Positions 56,647-64,000 of a stretch of DNA of 64,000 nucleotides are shown piece after piece. The DNA comes from Morinoia aosen (lineage: Eukaryota > Arthropoda > Malacostraca > Amphipoda > Talitridae): the NCBI GenBank assembly GCA_030386875.1, contig CM059559.1:3469177-3533176 (forward strand). Direction: 5' to 3'. The position numbers and the translations under genes were made by a program. Below the pieces are notes generated by a model that was given only the letters and a program-made list of their open reading frames with translations, searched no databases and was not told the DNA's origin. The number at the start of each line of letters is the position of its first letter. The stretch's first letter is position 1.

Positions 56647-56879
56647 GCCGGAAGCTGCGGCCTGGCGAGAGTTGGTGTCCAGTGTGCTCGACGACGATAC
56701 GGTCATCGGAGTACGAAGCTCACCTCAGTCTCGAGATCGAAAAGCTAGCGCAGCTTCTGTCCCCGGAGCGCAGCAACAACGGGGGCTCTGTGCCTCGCAG
56801 CTCCCCCAACTCGGGCCCCATGATGCACAGCCCCATGAGCCCCGCAACCAACACCAGGGGCAGAGACCCCGGCTGGGAT
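56647..56879 (+). CDS. RNF220: RNF220-like E3 ubiquitin ligase, coding exon 3 (residues 202-279)
   Basis: The acceptor is TTTTTCCCCACAG. The first two bases complete the Gly codon left open by exon 2. The donor GGGAT|GTGAGT ends in phase 0. The exon encodes a zinc-binding segment with CPVC at residues 212-215 and His at 227 (C-x2-C-x11-H), then a helical EIEKLAQL stretch. Vertebrate RNF220 has the same spacing at APICPICQ..ELQEH followed by ELEQLTQL. The second half is a Ser/Asn/Pro-rich linker with repeated SP motifs (SPNSGP, HSPMSP). This segment lies in the RNF220 region outside the RING that is used for substrate contact in the vertebrate protein. No frame problem is seen. Confidence 0.93.
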
Positions 56880-56990
56880 GTGAGTAGATTTATTTTCACA
56901 ACCCTGTTAAGCTAAGTTAAAATAATCGTTTTGCCGCAGCTCGGTGTGCATTATTATGCAGATTTTGTAGAACAGATGTGTTCAACTCAC

Positions 56991-57361
56991 TCGTTAGGGG
57001 GATGCAATAATTGTATCCATGTGAATTATCGTTCCCAAGAGAAAGATGCGAGCTCCTGAGCTGAAGGTTAGGTAGGCCTTCCTTCTATAGAAATAGAAAA
57101 AGGTTTTTGTTATGGATCCTATTTTTCCAGTTCAGAGTAGTCTTTTTAAGCATCCATCACTTTTTCTATTTTAATTTTGCTTCATATACTTCTTACAATA
57201 TTTTACTGCTTCCATACGCTTGGTGTGACGACACACCTTATGAATAAATTCCCCGTTTTCCAACTTCCATGCTATTTGGTTCTTGCAATGGTTCTTTCCT
57301 CTCTTTAGACCTCTTTTTTGGGGTTAGCGAGGCTTAATTCAATATTTAATCTGGTCTAGTC
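56991..57361 (+). mobile_element. TAATC-tailed SINE-like repeat, copy Q (near full length, long form, old)
   Basis: The head has GGATGCAATAATTGTATCC, in which an A-U pair became G-U while the stem is kept. GAGCTGAAGGTTAGGTAGGC is intact. The body has a long-form insert (GCTTGGTGTGACGACACACC). The end is GGCTTAATTCAATATTTAATC with a decayed tail. It lies in intron 3, so the same family and orientation occur outside intron 2. Confidence 0.87.
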
Positions 57362-58289
57362 TGTGTTTAAGTCATGTATCTTGAAAGCTCATTCCCGGCA
57401 CAGATAGAATTCTCTACTTTACTCAGAGTTTATTCAACTGCAAGAAAAGCATTGGTGTTGTTATAAGAGCATGCGCTTGTAAGTTACCCGAGCATTGTCT
57501 TGATTCCTGCCATTTGTAGCTTGGTCAGCATGTGGGCAAACAGGACGAGCGTGTATAGAAATTGGCAATCCTCAACAGTTATTCTTCGAGCAAAAACCCT
57601 TAGAGCCAAAAATGTACTTACTCTATAAAGAAGAAAAAATATAGTGATAGATTATTTGTTATATCTGGCGCTGAGAAATTTATTTGAAGAAGTCTGTTGC
57701 CTCGTTCACGTTCACATGCGCAACCAAACAGCCAACCGTGATGACTATTTTATGGACTTGTAATAACGGCACACGCTCCGTTCACCTGTATGAAACTCGA
57801 GAGAATGTGTTACAATAAAAAAACGATCGCTGCGAATTAATTGATGGGTGCATAATTCCATTTCTCGAACTTCATATTAGCAGGATTGAGCGCGTTCAAA
57901 TTTAGCGACTGAAAGCTTCCAATAACAGACGCGAGGCCTCACCGTGTGCAGTAATGCTTCGTAAATGCCTCTCGCCATTCATATCAAAAACGGCGCAAGA
58001 GCATTTTAACGAGAAACGTGTAAGCACTCGGGAAGTCTGCCGCGCTAGAACCACAAGTGCCGCAAGGTGACCGTCGTACGAGGGAGCCCGTGAGCGCCTC
58101 ATTAGCAGGGATAATTCGCGTTAGTGCACAGAAGCGCGTCACATCAGCGAGGCAAGTTAACACGTCACGACCCTCGCGGCTCCCCTCAGATCCGCCATAA
58201 AATGCACCTGTGACGCGCCCGCCTGCGAGCGCATCTGTAACTCCTCGCTCTCGGCCTCGTTAACTGTTAATGCAGCTGCGGCGAACTTG
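57362..58289. other. Intron 3 segment, nothing recognised
   Basis: AT-rich, becoming GC-richer towards 57920-58260. No supported gene. Confidence 0.6.
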
Positions 58290-58462
58290 GCGCTGTGGTG
58301 TTTGTTGTGATCGTGGTAGAGTTCGTTGTGGTGGTGCTGGTGGTAGTGGTTGTAGTGGTGCTCGTTGTGATGGTTGTAGTGGTGGTAGTGGTGCTTTTTG
58401 TGATGGTGGTAGTGGTTGTAGTGGTGCTGGTGGTGATTGTAATAGTGGTGGTTCTGCTGCTG
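58290..58462 (+). repeat. (GTN)n trinucleotide-type repeat
   Basis: An irregular run of GTG, GTT, GTA and GTC triplets (GTGGTGGTAGTGG and similar). It gives a valine-rich open frame in one plus frame and a His/Asn-rich frame on the minus strand. Both are consequences of the repeat. Confidence 0.9.
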
Positions 58463-59660
58463 CTGTGTTGGGGTAGTTCGGTAGCGGAACAAGAGGTGTA
58501 GTAGCAGCGAAGTAGTGTATGCAGTAGGAGATATACTAAAATATAATCTGTGGAAGCAGCTCTACCAGCACTTTAGTCGTGTAGTACTCAGAGCAGGACG
58601 AAGAGCTGCATCAGGAAATGCGAGATCAGCTGTCATGGAAACGGCACTACGGCAATGAATAAAATATCAGTTGAGACACTAAGGAAAACCAGTTAAAACT
58701 ACTAAAATTTTCACTTTTTTACATACGCTAAATTTAGCGCTGTGAAAGGCTGCGGCTCATTACTGCTTCTCTTTGACAAAATCTTTGCTGAGTAGTAAAA
58801 CATTGTGATGTACCCAGGTCCCATTCGCTTCATTTATTGGGCACTGGCATGATAATTTTAATCCTTTTCTTTTTATCGCACATCGTGTCATGCTTAGTCT
58901 TTTTAAATACAAACCACTTTTGGCATTAATTGCAAATTAGTTTTTATACGCTGAGTAAATTATCCAATGAAAGTTTCATACATGTGAAACATGAATGCGA
59001 ATTTTAATCGCAGGCTCGGCCTACCAACAGTCTTTATGATGCTAGTTATTTTCACTGTCATTTCAGATCCATTCCTGTTGGTTTATTCGTTTTACGTTTC
59101 CGCGGTAATCACCAAAGAAGAAGTTTGTGCTTAATGCCATTTCCTTTCATTGCTACTTACCTCACCTTCGATCTATACCTGGAGTTAGTAAATTAAAAAT
59201 CAAGAGTACGTACAGAAGTATTTATATTATTTAATTTCGGACAGTTATTTCCACTCCTCGCGTTCAAGCATTTTAATTTAGCCCCAATGAATTGTCCTCC
59301 ACACAGCGACACGCCATCAAAACCTTTTTACGGGTTAATTCATTCTAAATCCTTTCGTTGCCGTGCATGGCTTGTCAGTGGGCAACGAATCCACGAAAAG
59401 TTTCAAAACTGGAAAACCAACGTTTAACTTCTCGGTGACGAACATTTTGTCACGTGTATTCATAATAACATTCCTCCAGTACATGTCCTTTTCTTTTTTG
59501 TAGTTTATTCCATCCATACATGCGTTCTAATTGAAGTTCTTCAGCTTTTCTCTTTTCATGAGCCCCCGTCTTTCGTTGAACACCAAGTACTCGTAAGTAA
59601 TTTTTGTCATTCTGTGTGTCATGAAACCGTATTTATGGCTGTGTGTTGGCTGCCCTCCAG
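58463..59660. other. Remainder of intron 3, nothing recognised
   Basis: AT-rich, no repeat-family copy or coding signal. It ends at the acceptor GGCTGCCCTCCAG. Confidence 0.65.
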
Positions 59661-59816
59661 ACGTTCGAGCGCGTGCGCAATAACCGCCTCAACAGGATGC
59701 GGACGAAGCGCAAGCGACCGTGCCGGGTCGAGGAGTTGTCCTGTCCGGTGTGCAGCGACCGCTCCATAGCGCCCGAGGACTTCAACCAACACATGGAGCA
59801 GTGCTTCCGGCGCGGG
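59661..59816 (+). CDS. RNF220: RNF220-like E3 ubiquitin ligase, coding exon 4 (residues 280-331)
   Basis: Acceptor GGCTGCCCTCCAG and donor CGCGGG|GTGAGG; both ends are in phase 0. The exon starts TFERVRNNRLNRMRTKRKRP, the counterpart of the TFLRVRANRQTRLNARIGKM stretch of vertebrate RNF220. The cluster of Arg and Lys (residues 283-301) could serve as a nuclear localisation signal. It then has a C-x2-C-x12-H-x3-C finger: Cys307, Cys310, His323 and Cys327 (CPVCSDRSIAPEDFNQHMEQC). As I remember, some vertebrate isoforms carry a similar finger here and the common 566-residue human form does not. This is one of the best-supported exons. Confidence 0.93.
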
Positions 59817-60727
59817 GTGAGGCTCACTGCTACCTCAGTTTACCCTCACGATATTTGTGCTGCAATTACGGATGAGTTTTCCAGCTCAATGAGTTTCGGT
59901 TCATTTTAAGTTCTACAGGAAGTTTGAGTGTAGCCCTGTGTTAACTATGTAGATGCCACTTTTGAAATACAGCTGGAATTGAAGTGTGTCTAAAAAATAT
60001 GCTGAAACTGTGTGTAATTTATAAAACTCCTATGTAATTGAAATCTTGCTCAATTGTTCAAATGACCCTAATACCATAATATTTTACTCTAATAGTAGGT
60101 CATTATCGTCATTATCGAATTTCATGACTGTACCAAGGATGAGCATTGCTTTTTACGTTAAAGGAGGCTCTTGCTTTATATAGAGGCCAAGGGTTCTATC
60201 AATTGCATCCCTTAATTTAGTAATATCTATCAGCGTTGGGCAGAAACGCGTAGATTTGACCCAAAGTGTAGAAATTGAAATATCATTTTCATGTGAGAAT
60301 CCTGTCTAGCACAGGTACCCTTGCGATCTTAGAAGAAAAGTCAACGCTGGTATTCGATTATTTTAGCTAAAATACGTGAAAGTTGAACTTGGTATTAGAA
60401 ACAAAAACAATTGCTTGTTTATTTAACATTTAATTTTTGCAATGTAATGAAAAAACGCCCTTTATTGTTTTATGCAACTTCGACTTGTAATAAAGATAAT
60501 GTGCTAAATAAATTAATACAAGAATGTAGTGCAAACAGTTCCCTGAATGTAAGTAAAAAACAAAATAAAATAAATACAAATTCGGTATATCAAGAGAACG
60601 TTCATAGATCAGATATTTGTCGACGTCAAAAATTTCAAGAAGGTGAGTGTGCTCCCCTCGTTGAGATGACAGCTTTAAATAACGCACATAACCGATCACT
60701 AAACTCTCTGCTTCCACTCTCCCACAG
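59817..60727. other. Intron 4, nothing recognised
   Basis: AT-rich 0.9-kb intron with donor GTGAGG and acceptor CTTCCACTCTCCCACAG. Open frames that overlap the acceptor from 60411 are in a different frame from the exon. Confidence 0.7.
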
Positions 60728-60938
60728 CCGCTGGCTCAGCTGCCCCCGCTTTCATCGGGGCTGTATCTACCACCGAGAAGTGAAGGGGGGTTGTCGCTGC
60801 CCCCCCGCTGTGGGGGGCCCACCGGGGGCCCAGAGGACGAGGTGGTCGATGTGGAGGGCGACGGACCAATGGACGACTTCCAATGGCCGGGGGGCCGAGC
60901 TCTGAGGGGGGCAACGCGCCCGCTCTCTGCGGCCATCG
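60728..60938 (+). CDS. RNF220: RNF220-like E3 ubiquitin ligase, coding exon 5 (residues 332-401 plus first base of 402)
   Basis: Acceptor CTTCCACTCTCCCACAG in phase 0. Donor ATCG|GTGAGT leaves one base, which with the next exon makes an Asp codon. The exon begins with a Pro/Leu/Gly-rich linker (PLAQLPPLSSGLYLPP) and then has EDEVVDVEGDGPMDDFQWPG, followed by GRALRGATRPLSAA. This parallels the AVDIEHENNNRFEEYEWCGQ and KRIRATTLLEGG stretch of vertebrate RNF220: acidic, then D/E-D/E-aromatic-x-W, then R-x-R-A. Similarity is weaker than in exons 3 and 4. The exon is very GC-rich, and several overlapping open frames on both strands result from this composition. Confidence 0.85.
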
Positions 60939-62940
60939 GTGAGTGGTTCAGAGGCGCGAGAGAAGTTCCTTGCAACTGCCGGGGTATAAAAACGGGGGAG
61001 AAGTGAGGGAGCTGGTCGCTTTGTAGAGAAAGAGAACCTCAAAAAAGCTCGGTGCTAACCTATATACTTACAGCAGGGAGGAGAAACGGCGAAAAGTCTC
61101 GTAGGTACCATAACTGAGGCCTAGCTATTTATAGGAAAGTAGTACGGAGGGTCATTGCGGGTGCAGAATGTGAATGATCGAAGTAAAAAAATAAGAGTGC
61201 TCTGAACTATTACTGTGGAAGGAAAGTGATGTGAAAGCGGAGTGCTTGTTAGAGAGAAAGAAGTGCAACCTGTTCATCGTAAGAATCGTTGGAAGGTAGG
61301 TTTTAAAGGGATGTGGTTAGCATACGTAAGTTTGACGTTATTTTAGATACGTTATTACTACAGATAATCATGATAAACTACTATACTTACGCGTCTTGTC
61401 AAACCTGCAACATAAATGAGTGAAGTTAGGATCTAAAAAATGTCAATTCCATCGTACAAGTTGTACTGAATGACAAATATATAAATGCAGAAAGCAAAGT
61501 AAGCTCAAGAAGGCGAATGGCAAACGAGCACGCCGGCATACTTAATTTAATTTTGTAAGTAAAACTAGCACATTTTTCAGCGTCGAAAAAGTTGGTGCAG
61601 ATGATATAATATTCAACAAATCGCACGGGCTTTGTATGGTAACTGGAGCTATTAACGCCAAAAATGTGCGTATAAATTATACAGCAGTGACGACCGCAGC
61701 TTGAGATATTCAGTCTTGTATGTTTACGTCGGGCACCAACATTAATTTGTACCTCAAATGTACTCTGGATATGAATTATCTTTAACATAAGATGATCGAA
61801 AGCGTTAATTTATTCTACTTAATGATGCTAACAGTCGTAACTTCACCAATTTATTTCTTAACATTTCAAACGGAATATTATTCAATGGATACAAATTATT
61901 TTATACATAATTTCATTCCGAAAATCAGACAGCTGTATCTATTGTTATTTTCATATGTCCAACGCGTGGATGCAAAGCGAAGCTATTACGTCCGTGCGCG
62001 GAACTGGCTGCAATTTACGGGTTAATTGACGCAATTCATAGATTAGCATTTGCCTCAACATCGTCAAGCGAAGTTGTCAAGACGCCCCAAGTCGCTCGCT
62101 ACAATAAAGGCATTAGCCTCAACACAGCGTGAGGCTCGATGTCCAAAATATCCGCTCATCAGCGGTAAAGTTGGTCATATTTCCAGCGAGAAGAGACGGA
62201 GGTATTTTAATGGACCAAGTCACAACGGATGCTGAAGAGCGAAGCGCGAGAGCGAGCCGCCACATAGCAGAATCTCGTGATGTTCTTTTATTGATTGCGC
62301 ACCCAGAGCTCTGGCTTAAAGCGCCCCCTCTCTCGTTCTCTCCCCCTTATAGGGGCCGCAGCCCCCTGCTCCTGCTGTTAGCATGTGATTGTGGCCAAAT
62401 TAAAGCGGCACTTTAGATATGACTATGAAGGCCGGCGCTGCTGTCTGCTGCAGAAATGGCGGCGCAGCAAACGCCAGTGATGGTAAAAGCTGTTTTCATT
62501 TACAAGAACACACTGTGTTGCTCTGCGCAAACCTTAGTCAGTCCTGGTATTATGGAACAATGGTAACTTCCTTCGATATTTTGCGTTTGGAATGTTTTTT
62601 ACCTCAGAATTTTAAATGATGCGGTTGAGGGTTCAAAATTGCCGCAGAACGCGCGTCGCTTACTTCTATATTGTGCTGCAACAGTGCAAAAGCATACCTG
62701 AAAACTAGTATAGAAAACTGGTAGTATTGTAAAGCACACCTGTATTCAAAAATAATGAATCTCTTCCCATTTCCGAAAGGTTTTTGTATTCATATTTTAG
62801 TGAATTGTATTTTGAAAAAAAATTCAATGCTATTTCCTCCCTAAGAAAGATTTAAGAAATTCTAGCATAAATCCCCTACGCTCAAAATCCATCGAATAAT
62901 TTGCACACTTTACAACATGTCTTCTCTTCACTTCCGACAG
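60939..62940. other. Intron 5, no exon recognised
   Basis: A 2.0-kb intron. A complex, GC-richer part at about 62060-62420 has TTTTATTGATTGCGCACC, CTTATAGGGGCCGCAG and TGGCCAAATTAAAGCGG words and may be regulatory. I looked for an exon encoding the conserved RNF220 stretch around VDGDDTLEYG..QYTEADV and did not find one. The acceptor of the next exon is TTCACTTCCGACAG. Confidence 0.55.
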
Positions 62941-63215
62941 ACTCGCAACGCGACGACAATTCTAGTTCGACAGATAAAGATCAGCAACAACAAAATCTCC
63001 GCATACCACAACAAACTTCGAGTGATAATAACGGAGGAGATGGCGGGGCTGTGATAGTTGGAAGAGACGGTGGAGGGGGCGGAGGGGGAGGAGGAGGGGG
63101 TGGTGGAATGGAAGATGTCGACCGAGAAATGGAAGAAATCAAAGAGAAGTGCAACAACAACGGAGAAGTGGTGAACCACAACACAAAGCAACTCTACTCT
63201 TGTGTCGTCTGCAGG
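62941..63215 (+). CDS. RNF220: RNF220-like E3 ubiquitin ligase, coding exon 6 (residue 402 to 493), start of the RING
   Basis: Acceptor TTCACTTCCGACAG. The first two bases complete an Asp codon with the base left by exon 5. The donor TGCAGG|GTGAGT ends in phase 0. It encodes a Ser/Asp/Gln/Asn-rich linker, 13 consecutive Gly (445-457), a short charged helix (MEDVDREMEEIKEK), and QLYSCVVCR at the end. Vertebrate RNF220 has a helix followed by DRYKCLICMD at the start of its C-terminal RING, so Cys489 and Cys492 should be the first zinc-ligand pair. The remaining RING ligands must be encoded downstream of the window. The 489 residues before the RING are close to the 513 or so in human RNF220. Confidence 0.88.
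63069..63107 (+). repeat. Poly-glycine coding run (13 GGN codons)
   Basis: Mixed GGA, GGG, GGC and GGT codons inside exon 6. The purine-rich run also opens a proline-rich frame on the minus strand, which is not a gene. Confidence 0.9.
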
Positions 63216-64000
63216 GTGAGTGCTCGCTCAGGTCGCCAGGTTCAGAATGTCGCGCTCGGCGATGTTCACGATGGTGTAGTATAGGACGATATAAAAATTT
63301 TAAGATATGTAATGGCTTATACCGGTTAATTAAGAATAGTTCATACTTTAGAAGCACTTCAGGATAATACCATTCTACGATAGTTCAAAACAACTGGAGG
63401 TGAAAACCGATCAGAATAGGCAATGGTATGAACAATTGAAGATATTTTTTGGATTGAAATATTTTAGAATCCTCAATTCTACTAATGGCTGCGTAAGTAA
63501 GCCCGTAGTGTTTCGTAGCGACGAAGCGCTTGTCGATGTGAGATTTGGGTGCTGCGCTCGCACGCGTTAGCCGACAACGACCGTTGCATCGCTAGCTGTT
63601 TCAACTGAATAGAGTTATGCTTGTTGCAGCCCTGTTTTTTATGTTTCATCAGCAACAGTGTTTTTTGTCAGGTTTTTACATCTGTTCCTTTTGTCTGGCG
63701 ATCAAGAACGGTGTTACCATGTAGCCGGCCTCTAACCCTACATAATGTCTTCAATCCTGGATCTTTGTTCTTTTTGCGTTTTGGGTATCCTTCTAACAAT
63801 GTGGCGAGCTGTGCCAATTGTATAAGATATCGAAGTTCTGAGCTTTATAGTGCAACTTGAACCGAACGTAGAACATGAGGAGTGTCAGTGATATGATAGT
63901 ATCATTTTGTTTGAAACGATATAGGGTAGTTTCTAAGCTGAGATCTTGAACAGAATCTTTGCACTAATTCTTTTTATAAAATTCGTTTGTATGTTTCACT
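63216..64000. other. Start of intron 6, truncated by the window edge
   Basis: It begins with a good donor (GTGAGTGC). No RING continuation (W-H-C..C-x2-C pattern) was found before the end, so the last exon or exons lie outside. The frame at 63621-63860 has no recognisable domain. Confidence 0.65.

Noticed and set aside
58295-58501. Valine-rich plus frame and His/Asn-rich minus frame
   Set aside because: Both are translations of the (GTN)n run.
60430-61042. Several open frames on both strands around exon 5
   Set aside because: They come from the GC-rich composition of the exon. Only the frame that fits the splice phases and RNF220 similarity was kept.

Overview
The window looks like an arthropod nuclear genome, most likely an insect with large introns. 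The reasons are an AT-rich background, GT-AG introns, simple and tandem repeats, no dense gene packing, and one recognisable metazoan gene. I cannot name the species. No prokaryotic, organellar or viral gene is recognisable.

The only gene I can support is a plus-strand orthologue of the E3 ubiquitin ligase RNF220. Six coding exons join in frame across every junction: 7319-7426, 8756-9251, 56647-56879, 59661-59816, 60728-60938 and 62941-63215. They give 493 codons. The protein opens with a block shared with vertebrate RNF220 that runs across the first exon junction. It continues with a low-complexity Ser/Pro-rich part, a C-x2-C-x11-H zinc-binding segment, a basic stretch with a C2HC finger, an acidic D/E-W block, a 13-glycine run and a short helix. 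It ends at the first C-x2-C of the RING. The rest of the RING lies beyond the right edge. The first coding exon (36 codons) is short and sits directly behind a repeat, so it is easy to miss. Any 5' UTR exons and the promoter are not identified.

Layout: 1-7318 is 5' flank or 5' non-coding intron with nothing recognisable apart from short palindromes and repeat fragments. Intron 1 is 1.3 kb with a pyrimidine-rich tract. Intron 2 is about 47.4 kb (9252-56646) and holds nearly all the repeats. Introns 3, 4 and 5 are 2.8, 0.9 and 2.0 kb. From 63216 the window is in intron 6.

The repeat content is the most notable part. (i) A dispersed SINE-like family of about 370 bp has a structured 5' head, a pyrimidine-rich body and a 3' tail of TAATC units. 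I called 17 copies and 2 fragments, several with clear 10-15 bp target-site duplications, and every one I recognise points the same way as the gene. (ii) A MITE of about 190-230 bp has TTGACCGC-type terminal inverted repeats next to TTAA. (iii) Three unrelated minisatellites (units 40, 26 and 36 bp) each span about 0.66-0.69 kb. (iv) Two shorter arrays (55 bp x 5 and 54 bp x 3) have units that carry an inverted repeat. Long open frames over the minisatellites come from stop-free repeat units and I do not call them genes. Exons were placed by reading splice sites and phase by eye, and homology was judged from memory of RNF220. No search was run.
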